Below, one piece after another: positions 51,696 to 60,584 of a stretch of 64,000 nucleotides of DNA (positions are counted from its first letter, which is position 1; every line of letters begins with the position of its first letter). Source of the DNA: Paeniglutamicibacter psychrophenolicus (GTDB lineage: Bacteria > Actinomycetota > Actinomycetes > Actinomycetales > Micrococcaceae). The notes beneath the pieces were generated by a model. That model saw only the letters and a list, made by a program, of their open reading frames with translations. It searched no databases and had not been told where the DNA came from. Position numbers and translations under genes: made by a program. The stretch lies in the NCBI RefSeq assembly GCF_017876575.1, contig NZ_JAGIOE010000001.1, forward strand, positions 3,514,443-3,578,442, in the 5' to 3' direction.

Positions 51696-53327
51696 TCAGC
51701 CCGCGGCGGTCACCTGCCAGATCCGCCATGATCCCTCGGCGAACCGCAATGCAATGCGCACCCGTTGGCTGTCGGTCTTCTTGGCATCCACCACCGTCTT
51801 CCCCTTGGCATCGACGTAGCGGTAGCCGCTTTGCACGCTGAGGGCTTCGAGAACCGCTTCTCCCGGCTTGTTCCCCGGCAGCACCTCGACATCGCTTAGC
51901 CGCGTTTCCAAGGCCTCCAGGTGCAGGCCGAGCCCACGCATCCGGGCCACGACCTTTCCGTCCACCTCCAGCGCCGGCGAGCCGGCAGCGTGGACGTCCC
52001 TGAGCTGCTCCATTTTCCCGCTCATCAGTCCCTTGTCGCGGCGCACAGCCAGGTCGGCCACCACCAGCATGAGTTCCCGGGACGATTCGGCTTTCCCCCG
52101 CGGGGCAGGATCGCCTGCGGGGGAGGACGTCGTGGCAGGCGCCGAGCTTTGCGGCGGCTCTGCGGCCGCCGGGTTGCCACTTGCCTTGAGCAGGCCCGCT
52201 CCCCCGGCGGCCCCGGCCACCAGCAGCACCCCGATGGCAACGGTCGCCGCGATCCGTCGGTTCCCGCGCTTCAAGCCGTGGATCCGGTGGTCCTGGGCCC
52301 ATTGCCGTTCCCCGTCGCCCGTTGCCGCATCGGCCGCCGCAGCCCCATCGAGGCCGAATGTTGCCCGAAGCCGGCGCGGAACAGGCTTTTGCTGCGCCTT
52401 GATCTGTGCCTTGCGTTCCCTCAGCAGTTCCCTGTCCGCGGCCGTCGGGTTCCCCCTGTTCCGGCGCCCGCCCAGAATCCCGCCGGACGCCGGTCCTTGC
52501 CGCGTGGTGAGCATGTGCTTGAGGGCCTCCGGCTCGATCGCCTCGCTCAGCTCCACGGGAAGCGGTTCGCCGGCGACGAAGATCCGTTGCCCGAACTGGT
52601 CAGCACTGGGTCGCTTCGCCGGGTCCTGGTCAAGGCACAGCTCCAGCAACTTCGCGAACTCGTCGTTGACTTCCGGAACCATGGACCCCAACGGCACCCT
52701 GTTGGCTGTCGCATTGGGTGGCCGCCCGGTGAGCAGGTACCAGGTGCAGGCGGCCAGTGCGTAGACGTCGCGCGCAGGTTCGAGCTGTCCGGATTCGGGG
52801 TCCCTGGAGGTTTCCGGGGCACAGAAGCCCTGGGTGCCAAGGTCTCCCGGCGACTGGCCCACCACGCGGTGCGTCCCGAAGTCGCCCAGCTTTGGCTTGC
52901 CCTCGGCCGTGAACAGGATATTGCGTGGAGACAGGTCCCCATGGGTCAGTCCCCGCGCATGCAGGTACGCCAGTGCCGCGGCGATGGGAGCGACCACGGT
53001 GATGGTCTCTCCCACGCCCAGCGGGCCGCGCACCGCCACGACCTGTGCCGCGGAACCTGCGGGGCAGTACTCCATCAGGATCCCGGGGCCCAGGGAGGTC
53101 TGGAGGACCCCGAGCGCTTCGACGAGGAACTCGTGGCACAAGTCCACGGCTTCCATGGCCACGGCATTCCCGGGAGCATCCTTGCCGAGGATCTTCACGG
53201 CCAGTTCGCCATGTGTCGCGTCGTCCTCAACGACCCAGACGCTGCTGCCCGAGCCCTCATCCAGGTGGCGCAGCGTGCGGTACCCCTCGATCCGCGGGAA
53301 CGCCAACGGCTCTTCATTGAATTCCAT
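51696..53327 (-). CDS. Membrane-anchored Ser/Thr protein kinase-like protein
   Basis: The 543-residue protein has an N-terminal kinase domain (about residues 15-270). It contains a Gly-rich loop (EGSGSSVWVVED), catalytic Lys45 (LAVKILG), catalytic loop HGDLSPRN (Asp131, Asn136), metal motif DFG at 149-151 and GTQGFCAPE. A basic linker, one membrane segment at about 359-380, and an extracellular domain of about 160 residues follow. The catalytic loop differs from the usual HRDLKPEN: the Arg is Gly and the Lys is Ser, so activation-loop control and efficiency may differ. The extracellular domain has no PASTA repeats. The gene is divergent from lipB. It may respond to an envelope signal; no substrate is evident. 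Confidence 0.82.
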   Translation of the reverse strand: MEFNEEPLAFPRIEGYRTLRHLDEGSGSSVWVVEDDATHGELAVKILGKDAPGNAVAMEAVDLCHEFLVEALGVLQTSLGPGILMEYCPAGSAAQVVAVRGPLGVGETITVVAPIAAALAYLHARGLTHGDLSPRNILFTAEGKPKLGDFGTHRVVGQSPGDLGTQGFCAPETSRDPESGQLEPARDVYALAACTWYLLTGRPPNATANRVPLGSMVPEVNDEFAKLLELCLDQDPAKRPSADQFGQRIFVAGEPLPVELSEAIEPEALKHMLTTRQGPASGGILGGRRNRGNPTAADRELLRERKAQIKAQQKPVPRRLRATFGLDGAAAADAATGDGERQWAQDHRIHGLKRGNRRIAATVAIGVLLVAGAAGGAGLLKASGNPAAAEPPQSSAPATTSSPAGDPAPRGKAESSRELMLVVADLAVRRDKGLMSGKMEQLRDVHAAGSPALEVDGKVVARMRGLGLHLEALETRLSDVEVLPGNKPGEAVLEALSVQSGYRYVDAKGKTVVDAKKTDSQRVRIALRFAEGSWRIWQVTAAG

Positions 53328-53419
53328 GATTCATTTCTACGCCGGAGAGAAAATCCACGCTTAAGTTATCCACAAGAAACAAACGGTTAGACGATTCGGG
53401 GGCCTCCCGGTGGACGGCG

Positions 53420-53425
53420 TACTGT
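53420..53425 (+). promoter_or_regulatory. -10 box of a likely leaderless promoter for lipB
   Basis: TACTGT followed by 7 nt and the ATG at 53433. No Shine-Dalgarno sequence precedes the start. Confidence 0.5.
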
Positions 53426-53432
53426 TGTCGCC

Positions 53433-54113
53433 ATGACCATCAAATTCGAGCGAATTGGCCATGCCCCCGAGCTGGTCGATTACCGCATCGCGTGGGACAT
53501 GCAGCGCCGCGTTCACCATGACGTGACCGAAGGTGTGGCAGGCCCCGTTGTATTTCTCCTGGAACATGCGGCCGTTTACACGGCCGGACGCCGTACCGAA
53601 CCGGAAGACCTGCCGGTCGACGGCACCCCCGTGATCGATGTCGATCGCGGCGGCAAGCTCACCTGGCATGGCCCGGGGCAGCTGGTCGGCTACCCGATCG
53701 TGCGGTTGCTGGACATGAAGGGCATCCGCGAATACGTCACGACCCTCGAAGAAGCCCTGATCAATGTTGCGTTGGATTACGGCATCGACGCCGTGCGCAT
53801 CAAGGGACGCAGCGGCGTCTGGGTTGCCGGAACCAACGGCGGGCAGGACCGCAAGCTCGCCGCGATCGGCATCCGCGTCGACCACGGGGTGACCATGCAT
53901 GGCTTCGCCCTGAACTGTTCCAACGACCTTGCACCATATTCACAAATCATCCCCTGCGGGATCACCGACGCCGGTGTCACAAGCATCAGCGAAGAAACTG
54001 GAACCACCATCACTCCAGCCGATGTCCTCGACCGGATCGAGCAGGAGCTACAAGCCCTGCTCAGCCCGATTGTGTCGTTGACGGCCACCACCCCAGAAGG
54101 AGCCCGATCATGA
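53433..54113 (+). CDS. lipB: Octanoyl-[acyl carrier protein]:protein N-octanoyltransferase
   Basis: LipB transfers octanoate from acyl-ACP to lipoyl domains, the first step of lipoate synthesis. The 226-residue product has the acyl-binding stretch [17 protein letters not shown], the catalytic Lys141 in DRKLAAIGI, and nucleophile Cys175 in [13 protein letters not shown]. It overlaps lipA by ATGA, forming the lipBA operon. Its targets include the E2 encoded upstream (sucB). Confidence 0.95.
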   Translation: MTIKFERIGHAPELVDYRIAWDMQRRVHHDVTEGVAGPVVFLLEHAAVYTAGRRTEPEDLPVDGTPVIDVDRGGKLTWHGPGQLVGYPIVRLLDMKGIREYVTTLEEALINVALDYGIDAVRIKGRSGVWVAGTNGGQDRKLAAIGIRVDHGVTMHGFALNCSNDLAPYSQIIPCGITDAGVTSISEETGTTITPADVLDRIEQELQALLSPIVSLTATTPEGARS

Positions 54114-55111
54114 GTGCCGCACCCGAAGGTCGCCGCCTGCTGCGCATCGAGCAGCGAAATTCCGAAACACCTGTCGAGCGCAAGCCCGAGTGGATCAAGG
54201 CAAAGATCAACATCGGCCCCGAGTACGTGGGGCTGAAGAAGCTGGTCAAGTCCGAGGGCCTGAATACCGTCTGCGAAGAAGCGGGCTGCCCGAACATCTT
54301 TGAATGCTGGGAGGACAAGGAAGCAACCTTCCTCATCGGCGGCTCCGAATGCACGCGCCGCTGCGACTTCTGCCAGATCGACACCGGCAAGCCCCAGGCC
54401 GTCGACCGCGCCGAACCCTTCAAGGTCGCCATGAGCGTGAAGAAGATGGGCCTGCGCTACGCCACCGTGACCGGTGTCGCCCGCGACGACCTCGCGGACG
54501 AGGGAACCTGGCTCTACGCCGAAACCGTGCGCCGTATCCACCAGCTGAACCCGGGCACCGGCGTGGAGCTGCTGATCCCGGACTTCTCCGGCAAGCCCGA
54601 GTACCTGGACGAGATCGCAGCGTCAGCCCCCGAGGTCTACGCGCACAACCTCGAGACGGTTCCCCGCCTGTTCAAGTCCATCCGCCCGGCGTTCCGCTAC
54701 GACCGCTCCCTGGATGTCATCTCGCAGGGCCGAGCCAACGGCATGATCACCAAGTCGAACCTGATCCTGGGCATGGGCGAGACCCGCGAGGAGATCTCCG
54801 AGGCCATCAAGGACCTGGTCTCGGCGGGCTGCGACCTGTTGACCATCACCCAGTACCTGCGCCCCACCGAGCGTCACCACCCGGTCGAGCGCTGGGTCAA
54901 GCCGCAGGAATTCGTGGAGCTGCAGCAGGAAGCCGAAGAGCTGGGCATCATCGGCGTCATGAGCGGTCCGCTGGTGCGTTCCTCGTACCGTGCGGGCCGG
55001 TTGTGGGCAGGGGCCATGCGCAAGAAGGGCCTGCCGATCCCGGAGGCGCTCGAACACATCGCCAGCTCCGGCGACACCCGCCAGGAGGCTTCCTCGCTGG
55101 TCGGCTCCTAG
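54110..55111 (+). CDS. lipA: Lipoyl synthase
   Basis: This radical-SAM enzyme inserts two sulfurs into protein-bound octanoate to make lipoate. The 333-residue product has both clusters: the auxiliary CX4CX5C at Cys55, Cys60 and Cys66, and the radical-SAM CX3CX2C at Cys81, Cys85 and Cys88. The C-terminal RSSYRAG contains the cluster-ligand serine. The start codon overlaps the lipB stop. Next comes DUF4191 with its own promoter. Confidence 0.97.
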   Translation: MSAAPEGRRLLRIEQRNSETPVERKPEWIKAKINIGPEYVGLKKLVKSEGLNTVCEEAGCPNIFECWEDKEATFLIGGSECTRRCDFCQIDTGKPQAVDRAEPFKVAMSVKKMGLRYATVTGVARDDLADEGTWLYAETVRRIHQLNPGTGVELLIPDFSGKPEYLDEIAASAPEVYAHNLETVPRLFKSIRPAFRYDRSLDVISQGRANGMITKSNLILGMGETREEISEAIKDLVSAGCDLLTITQYLRPTERHHPVERWVKPQEFVELQQEAEELGIIGVMSGPLVRSSYRAGRLWAGAMRKKGLPIPEALEHIASSGDTRQEASSLVGS

Positions 55112-55127
55112 CCGGTGCCCGATCGCG

Positions 55128-55133
55128 TAGAAT
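55128..55133 (+). promoter_or_regulatory. -10 box of a likely leaderless promoter for DUF4191
   Basis: TAGAAT lies 9 nt before the ATG at 55143, in the 31-nt gap after lipA. The gap has no good Shine-Dalgarno sequence, so a separate leaderless transcript is likely in addition to read-through from lipA. Confidence 0.55.
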
Positions 55134-55142
55134 TGAATCACT

Positions 55143-55898
55143 ATGGCCAAAAACACCGATAACGCCTCGTCCGAGGCTGCAAGTCCTAAGCGCGGACTGT
55201 TCTCGCGCAAGCCGAAGGCCGAAAAGGCCAACAAGGAACCGGGCCGGCTGAAACAGCTGGGCCAGGTCTTCCAGATGACCCGCAAGAACGACCCGATGGT
55301 CGTCTGGCTGATGCTTCTGGCTGCCCTGGGCATCCTTGTTGTGGGCCTGATTGTTGGCCTGCTGATCAACAACTGGATCACGGCGGTGCTGATCTCGCTT
55401 CCGCTGGCCCTGTTGGCGGCGACCATGATCCTTTCGCGTCGAGCCGAGAAGGCCGCCTTCAAGCAGCTTGAAGGTCGCCCCGGCGCTGCCGGCGCCGCCA
55501 TGAGCGTGTTGCGCCGCGGCTGGATCCTGAAGGACGAGCCGGTGGCGGTGAACCCGCGCACCAAGGACCTGGTGTTCCTGGGCATTGGCCGCGCAGGCGT
55601 CGTGCTGGTCACCGAGGGCCCCAACGCCCGTGTTCGCACGCTGGTTGACGCCGAGCGCAAGCGCATGGGCCGCGTCCTTCCGAACGTCCCGATCCATGTG
55701 ATCAACGCCGGAAACGACGAGGGCCAGACCCCGCTTGCCGAGGTCGGCAAGAAGATGAAGAAGCTTCCGAAGTCGATCACCAAGCTGGAGATCGGCGCCG
55801 TCGACAAGCGCCTGAGCACCCTGGGCAGCGCCAAGCTGCCGATCCCGAAGGGCATCGACCCGAACCGGGCACGACCCAACCGCAAGCAGATGCGCTAA
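55143..55898 (+). CDS. DUF4191 family membrane protein
   Basis: The 251-residue protein has a Lys-rich cytoplasmic N-terminus (about 55 residues), two adjacent hydrophobic segments (about residues 57-75 and 79-97), and a soluble C-terminal domain. That domain includes AGAAMSVLRRGWILKDEPVAVNP and FLGIGRAGVVLVTEG. This matches DUF4191 (Rv2219), found between lipA and glnA across actinobacteria, of unknown function. Its place directly after lipBA is conserved. Confidence 0.82.
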   Translation: MAKNTDNASSEAASPKRGLFSRKPKAEKANKEPGRLKQLGQVFQMTRKNDPMVVWLMLLAALGILVVGLIVGLLINNWITAVLISLPLALLAATMILSRRAEKAAFKQLEGRPGAAGAAMSVLRRGWILKDEPVAVNPRTKDLVFLGIGRAGVVLVTEGPNARVRTLVDAERKRMGRVLPNVPIHVINAGNDEGQTPLAEVGKKMKKLPKSITKLEIGAVDKRLSTLGSAKLPIPKGIDPNRARPNRKQMR

Positions 55899-55921
55899 CG
55901 CCAACGCACTCCTTAACAAGC

Positions 55922-55962
55922 AAGGTGGGTGTTGGAACCATATTGGTTCCAACACCCACCTT
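55922..55962. terminator. Bidirectional terminator between DUF4191 and the RDD gene
   Basis: A perfect 19-bp stem (55922-55940 with 55944-55962) with a 3-nt TAT loop, unusually tight. Confidence 0.9.
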
Positions 55963-56040
55963 CCTTGCTTAACGCGGTAGATGCGGTGCGGGGTGCCGGG
56001 ACCTCGGCCTGCCACACATGCGCAATGTCCGGAGGAAGCG

Positions 56041-56475
56041 CTAGATGCGCACCAGGATCGTCTTGCCGAAGCGGTCGTGGTAGCCGCGCTGGTCGGAGTC
56101 GCTGAACAGGACCGGAATCACCAGGCAGATCAACAAGGTCCGGACGATGCCGGTCAGCGGCTTCACCGCGCTGCCATCCAGCCCCTGGACCTGCATGCCA
56201 AAGACGCGGTGTCCGATGGAGTGCCCGGTGACGCCGACAAACAGCATCTGGGTGACCGCGAAGATGATCAAGTTGGCGGTGGGGTCGGACTTGAAGAAGA
56301 ACATCGAGATCAGCATCGCGATCCCCCAGTCCAACAACAACGCCGCGACACGCCGGCCAATGCGTGCGACCGATCCGGGTCCCTTTTCGGGGCGCCCCAA
56401 CCGCTTGCCGGGCCATTCCTGGTTGCTTAGCTGCGGCGGGCCCTCGAGCCACGAGCCAAAATCTTTTCTTTCCAC
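56041..56475 (-). CDS. RDD family membrane protein
   Basis: The 144-residue product has the RDD pattern: ARIGRRVAALLLDWGIAM (Arg and Asp at the first membrane segment), then TGHSIGHRVFGMQV, and a final short segment with DQRGYHDRFGKTILV. RDD proteins are small membrane proteins, some linked to ion exchange, most of unknown role. The GTG start at 56475 has TAGGCT exactly 6 nt upstream, so it is probably leaderless. Its place between DUF4191 and glnA matches Rv2219A. Confidence 0.85.
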   Translation of the reverse strand: MERKDFGSWLEGPPQLSNQEWPGKRLGRPEKGPGSVARIGRRVAALLLDWGIAMLISMFFFKSDPTANLIIFAVTQMLFVGVTGHSIGHRVFGMQVQGLDGSAVKPLTGIVRTLLICLVIPVLFSDSDQRGYHDRFGKTILVRI

Positions 56476-56481
56476 ACCCCC

Positions 56482-56487
56482 AGCCTA
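56482..56487 (-). promoter_or_regulatory. -10 box of a likely leaderless promoter for the RDD gene
   Basis: TAGGCT on the minus strand, exactly 6 nt before the GTG start at 56475. Confidence 0.55.
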
Positions 56488-56611
56488 CCGGGGCAACCGC
56501 CGGGCGTCCGCGCCCAAAGTCCCCCTTTCGCACCCGGCGAGCACCCACCGACACACTTGGGGACAACAGTGTGATTTAGCTAACGCGCCTTTGGCCGGAT
56601 TCCGCGTCCGT

Positions 56612-56649
56612 GTAACGTAACCGAAACAATCGAGACACAGGAGAGTAAT
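56612..56649 (+). promoter_or_regulatory. GlnR-like box upstream of glnA
   Basis: GTAAC-N6-GAAAC (56612-56627) is a perfect match to the actinobacterial GlnR half-site pair gTnAC-n6-GaAAC. It continues with N6-GACAC-N6-GTAAT, a weaker second pair at the same 11-bp spacing. It lies 106-143 nt before the glnA start. GlnR activates or represses nitrogen genes according to supply; the regulator itself is not in the window. Confidence 0.72.
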
Positions 56650-56754
56650 CGCCGGGGGCTAGTGTTGATAACACAGGAAGAAAACGTTGGTAAACGTTTC
56701 ACGGCACAGCACGCTAGTCGTCACAGCAGAAACCCCACACAGGAGTCCCTGACC

Positions 56755-58179
56755 ATGTTCAAGAGTCCCGAAGAAGTCATCGCATACATTGCCGAAGAAG
56801 ACGTCAAATTCGTTGACATCCGCTTCACCGACCTTCCCGGCATCCAGCAGCACTTCAACGTCCCGGCACGCACCGTCGACGCGGATTTCTTCATCAACGG
56901 ACAGCTGTTCGATGCGTCCTCGATCCGCGGTTTCGCCGGCATCTCCGACTCCGACATGCAGCTGATCCCCGATGTCACCTCCGGCTACATCGATCCGTTC
57001 CGCCTCGAGAAGACCCTCGCGTTCAACTTCTCCATCGTGAACCCGCGCACCGGAGAGCCGTACCACCGCGATCCGCGCGGCGTGGCCGAGCGCGCCGAGT
57101 CCTACCTCTCCTCGACCGGCATCGCCGACACCGCATTCTTTGCACCCGAGGCCGAGTTCTTCATCTTCGACAACGTGCAGTACGAGTCCAAGCCGCAGGG
57201 CTCCTTCTACAAGGTCGACTCGATCGAGGCACCGTGGAACACCGGCAAGAAGGAAGAGGGTGGCAACCAGGGCTACAAGACCCCCTTCAAGGGCGGTTAC
57301 TTCCCGGTTTCCCCGACCGACAAGCAGGCCGACCTGCGCGACGCCATCTGCCTGGAACTCGAAGCTGCCGGCCTTGAGGTCGAGCGCTCCCACCACGAGG
57401 TCGGCGCAGCCGGCCAGGCGGAAATCAACTACAAGTTCAACACGCTGACCCACTCGGCCGACGACATCCTGAAGTTCAAGTACATCGTCAAGAACGTTGC
57501 CGATGCCTGGGGCAAGTCCGCAACCTTCATGCCGAAGCCGATCTTCGGTGACAACGGCTCGGGCATGCACTGCCACCAGTCGCTGTGGGCCAACGGCATC
57601 CCGTTGTTCTACGACGAGAAGGGCTACGCCGGCCTGTCCGACACCGCCCGCTGGTACATCGGCGGCCTGCTGAAGCACGCCTCCGCAGTGCTGGCCTTCA
57701 CCAACCCGACCGTGAACTCCTACCGCCGCCTGGTCAAGGGCTACGAGGCCCCGGTCAACATGGTGTACTCGCAGGGCAACCGCTCCGCAGGCATCCGCAT
57801 CCCGGTCACCGGCTCGAACCCGAAGGCCAAGCGCATCGAGTTCCGCGCACCGGATGCCGCGTGCAACCCGTACCTGGCCTTCGCCGCACAGTTGATGGCC
57901 GGCCTCGACGGCATCAAGAACCGCATCGAGCCGGCGGATCCGATCGACAAGGACCTCTACGAGCTGCCCGCCGAGGAAGCCAAGGACATCCAGAAGGCCC
58001 CGGCTTCGCTGGACGAGGCCCTCGAGGCCCTGGAGAACGACTTCGACTTCCTGCTCGAGGGCGATGTGTTCACCGAGGACCTGATTCGCACCTGGATCGA
58101 CTACAAGCGCGAATACGAAATCAAGCCGCTGTCGCTGCGCCCGAACCCGTACGAGTTCGAGCTGTACTACGGCTGCTAG
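56755..58179 (+). CDS. glnA: Glutamine synthetase type I
   Basis: This enzyme makes glutamine from glutamate, ammonia and ATP and is the main entry point of ammonium. The 474-residue dodecameric-type enzyme has [11 protein letters not shown] at the start and the metal/ATP stretches [11 protein letters not shown] and [20 protein letters not shown] is also present. The adenylylation site is Tyr402 in [11 protein letters not shown], which is consistent with regulation by GlnE, encoded about 4.5 kb downstream. ATG 56755 follows AGGAG at 56741-56745. A GlnR-like box lies upstream. It is monocistronic with a terminator after it. Confidence 0.97.
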   Translation: MFKSPEEVIAYIAEEDVKFVDIRFTDLPGIQQHFNVPARTVDADFFINGQLFDASSIRGFAGISDSDMQLIPDVTSGYIDPFRLEKTLAFNFSIVNPRTGEPYHRDPRGVAERAESYLSSTGIADTAFFAPEAEFFIFDNVQYESKPQGSFYKVDSIEAPWNTGKKEEGGNQGYKTPFKGGYFPVSPTDKQADLRDAICLELEAAGLEVERSHHEVGAAGQAEINYKFNTLTHSADDILKFKYIVKNVADAWGKSATFMPKPIFGDNGSGMHCHQSLWANGIPLFYDEKGYAGLSDTARWYIGGLLKHASAVLAFTNPTVNSYRRLVKGYEAPVNMVYSQGNRSAGIRIPVTGSNPKAKRIEFRAPDAACNPYLAFAAQLMAGLDGIKNRIEPADPIDKDLYELPAEEAKDIQKAPASLDEALEALENDFDFLLEGDVFTEDLIRTWIDYKREYEIKPLSLRPNPYEFELYYGC

Positions 58180-58228
58180 CAGAACCACTCGGCTGAACGT
58201 GGTTTAGCCGGCGGGGAAACCGCACCCG

Positions 58229-58265
58229 AACGGGAGCCATGCACGAATCGTCCATGGCTCCCGTT
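58229..58265 (+). terminator. Terminator after glnA
   Basis: Arms AACGGGAGCCATG (58229-58241) and the exact complement (58253-58265), followed by TTGT. The convergent sigma-factor gene ends just beyond, so it may act both ways. Confidence 0.85.
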
Positions 58266-58275
58266 TGTCATATGC

Positions 58276-59187
58276 CTACCGGGCCAGCTTCGCTTCCCGC
58301 ACCACCGCCCAGGCATCCGCCACCGGCCCCAGGTGCCCGAGCTTCTCCGGGTTCAGCACCGTGTCAATGGCCCGGACCCTGCCGCCAAGGATTTCGATGG
58401 CCCAGGTGTTCACCACTGCTCCGTTGCGGTCCTTGAAGATCGCACCGGGCTGCCCGTTGATCTGCCTCGCCTCGACCTGTCCGCCGATGGCGCCGAAGCC
58501 CGTGGATATCGCCGCGAGCAGCCGGGCCACGTTCCGGGCACCGACGATGGTCTTTCCCCACTGCGGGGCCCTGCCGCCGCTGTCGCTGGCTATCCGGACA
58601 TCCTCGGCCAGCAACGCCTGCAGGTTCCCGACGTCGCCATCCCGGAACGCGGCAAGGAAGCGGGCCGCCAGCTTGTCCCTCGCCTGCCCGTCGGTCTCGA
58701 ATCGGGGCCTGCCCTCGTCCATGTGGCCCCTGGCCCGCACCGCGAGCTGGCGGCAGGCAGCGGCGGAGCGGCCCACCGCCGAGGCGATCTCGGGGAAATC
58801 AAAGGCGAACACCTCGCGAAGCACGAACACCGCGCGCTCCAACGGGCTCAGCCGCTCCAGCAGGAGCAACGCCGCCACGGAAATCGAGTCGTTCAGCTCC
58901 GCCGCACGTTCCGGATCCTGGTAGGGATCCTTGACCAGCGGTTCGGGGAACCACGTCCCGACATACTGCTCGCGTCGGACCCGGGCCGACTTCAAGACAT
59001 CCAGGCAGAGCCTGGTGACCACGGCCGCGAGGAACGCCTTGGTCGACGCCGGTTCCGTGGGTGAAGCGTCGTAGCGCAGCCAGGACTCCTGGACCGCATC
59101 CTCCGCCTCGCCCACGCTGCCCAGCATCCGATAGGCGATGGAGAAGAGCAGCGGGCGCAGCTCCTGGAACTCCTCGGCCTTGCTCAT
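58276..59187 (-). CDS. ECF41-type RNA polymerase sigma factor with SnoaL-like C-terminal domain
   Basis: This extracytoplasmic-function sigma factor has its own regulatory extension in place of a membrane anti-sigma factor. The 303-residue product has sigma region 2 (about 10-75: SIAYRMLGSVGEAEDAVQE) and region 4 (about 105-155). A C-terminal NTF2/SnoaL-like domain follows. Three ECF41 hallmarks are visible: WFPEPL at 79-84 (family WLPEPL), DSGGR at 202-206 (family DGGGK), and NPEKL at 279-283 (family NPDKL). ATG 59187 overlaps the epimerase stop (ATGA) and follows GGAGGAATT; a longer reading to 59217 is less likely. ECF41 factors transcribe their neighbouring oxidoreductase/epimerase gene, as here. 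Confidence 0.9.
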   Translation of the reverse strand: MSKAEEFQELRPLLFSIAYRMLGSVGEAEDAVQESWLRYDASPTEPASTKAFLAAVVTRLCLDVLKSARVRREQYVGTWFPEPLVKDPYQDPERAAELNDSISVAALLLLERLSPLERAVFVLREVFAFDFPEIASAVGRSAAACRQLAVRARGHMDEGRPRFETDGQARDKLAARFLAAFRDGDVGNLQALLAEDVRIASDSGGRAPQWGKTIVGARNVARLLAAISTGFGAIGGQVEARQINGQPGAIFKDRNGAVVNTWAIEILGGRVRAIDTVLNPEKLGHLGPVADAWAVVREAKLAR

Positions 59188-60116
59188 CCGAATTCCTCCG
59201 CGAACCCCTGCCTCCAAGACGGGTGGATCAGCGTCCAGCCGAGCTCACGCTTGGCCTTCGCATTGGAGAAGCCCCGACCCTCGGTCATGATCCGCACGGC
59301 CAGCTCACCACCCAGGGGTCGGGCAAGCCAAGCCGGCACCCTCATCGGCGGCTTCGCGCCGGCGCACGCGGCCAGGTGGGGCAACCATTCCCTGGCGGGA
59401 GCCGGGTCGTCATCGACAATGTTGAAGATCCCTTGCGCCCGCTGCTCCATGGCCAAGACGGTAGCACTCGCGGCGTCGCCGAGGAACAGCCATGAGGTGT
59501 GGCCGGCACCGCCGCCCACCAGCGGGAACCGCCGCTTGCGCACGGGTTCCGCAAGGGCCTCGTTGGCTCCGGGCCCGTAGAGCCAGCCGTAGCGAAGCGC
59601 GGCACCGCCCGCCGCGACGACCGCTTCTTCCAGGTGCGCGATGGCCCTCATCCCCGATTCCGCCGCGGTTCCCTGGTGCCCATCCAGCGGGTCGTCCTCG
59701 GTCTTGACCCAGCCGTCTTCGCGCAGTCCGTTCCAGCTCGAGTAACTCTGCGTCATGACGTTTGTGACTCCGAGGGCGGCGGCCGCGGCCAGGAGGTGGT
59801 CGACCCCCTCGGTGCGCAGCCGGTTGGTGGTGGCGAACCACCTGTCGAAGTGCTTCATGTCCGGCTTGCCACCGTGGGCGACGGAGATGCCGGTCATCTG
59901 GTTGATGATCGCCTCGGGCCGTGCCGCGGCCACGGTTTGCCCCACCGATGCCGCGTCCAGCCCGTCCATGGCCACCGGCCGGGCACCCATGGAATGCAGC
60001 ATCCCGAATTTTCCAGGGTCGGTGGTCGTTGCCGTCACGTGGTGGCCCCGAGCCACCAACAACGGCACCAGCGCCCGCCCCACCGCACCCGTTCCTCCTG
60101 CCACGAACACCCGCAT
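59184..60116 (-). CDS. NAD-dependent epimerase/dehydratase-like protein, ECF41 target (COE family)
   Basis: The 310-residue extended short-chain dehydrogenase starts MRVFVAGGTGAVGRALVPLL, a clear NAD(P)-binding motif. It has LRYGWLYGPGA as the substrate-side conserved stretch. The catalytic Tyr-x-x-x-Lys is not obvious (SYSSWNGL occupies that place), so it may be a non-classical reductase. It is the first gene of a two-gene operon with the ECF41 sigma factor and is preceded by a perfect ECF41-type promoter. I start it at ATG 60116, which lies 8 nt after AAGG; ATG 60122 is too close. The substrate is unknown. Confidence 0.85.
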   Translation of the reverse strand: MRVFVAGGTGAVGRALVPLLVARGHHVTATTTDPGKFGMLHSMGARPVAMDGLDAASVGQTVAAARPEAIINQMTGISVAHGGKPDMKHFDRWFATTNRLRTEGVDHLLAAAAALGVTNVMTQSYSSWNGLREDGWVKTEDDPLDGHQGTAAESGMRAIAHLEEAVVAAGGAALRYGWLYGPGANEALAEPVRKRRFPLVGGGAGHTSWLFLGDAASATVLAMEQRAQGIFNIVDDDPAPAREWLPHLAACAGAKPPMRVPAWLARPLGGELAVRIMTEGRGFSNAKAKRELGWTLIHPSWRQGFAEEFG

Positions 60117-60160
60117 GGCCATCACCTTCCCGTTCCAGGAGCCCTTCTCCTGCAACCAAG

Positions 60161-60187
60161 GACGAGATGGCGCCGCCGTTTGTGACA
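60161..60187 (-). promoter_or_regulatory. ECF41-type promoter TGTCACA-N16-CGTC
   Basis: On the minus strand TGTCACA (60187-60181), 16 nt, then CGTC (60164-60161). This equals the published ECF41 target consensus and lies 44 nt before the epimerase start. It makes the epimerase-sigma operon self-activating. Confidence 0.85.
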
Positions 60188-60358
60188 CCGCGGGGGCGCG
60201 GCAGCGCGGCGAGCCCCGCGAAAAGTTCATTGCCTGGGTGTATCTCCAAGTGGTTCGACCGGCAGGCACGGAAAAGGCCCGCACGAATTCCGCCGCCTCG
60301 TGGTGACGCGGCGAGGTTCGTACGGACCGGTTCGTGTTGGTTTGGCGCCGGTAGCCGG

Positions 60359-60562
60359 CTACGACTTCTTGCCGTAGCGCTGGTGCACGGCCTGGCGGCT
60401 CACTCCCAGGCCCAGCGCAATGGCCTCCCAGGAGAAGCCTTCGGCACGTGCGCGGCGCACCAGGACGGATTCCTGCCGCCGGGCGTCGCGCTGGAGTTCG
60501 GCCACTGCCCGCAGGGCGTCAATCGGTCCGCCCTCGGCTTGTTCGAGCTTGGTCTTGGTCAT
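60359..60562 (-). CDS. Small helix-turn-helix protein, 67 aa
   Basis: The product is short and basic. A helix with several Arg (LRAVAELQRDARRQESVLVRRA, in two parts) is followed by a helix-turn-helix of the sigma region 4/MarR-like type: GFSWEAIALGLGVSRQAVHQRYGKK. Small proteins like this are common in actinobacteria; their targets are mostly unknown. ATG 60562 follows a GGAAGGCGAGG stretch. Its own promoter contains twin 14-bp operators, so it is probably an autorepressor. The cupin gene lies upstream on the same strand. Confidence 0.75.
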   Translation of the reverse strand: MTKTKLEQAEGGPIDALRAVAELQRDARRQESVLVRRARAEGFSWEAIALGLGVSRQAVHQRYGKKS

Positions 60563-60584
60563 CGGACACCTCGCCTTCCATTAA

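Noticed and set aside
56693-56706. LacI-like AAACGTTT palindrome in the glnA leader
   Set aside because: It is only 8 bp with poor flanks and is likely by chance. The GlnR-like array is the stronger signal.
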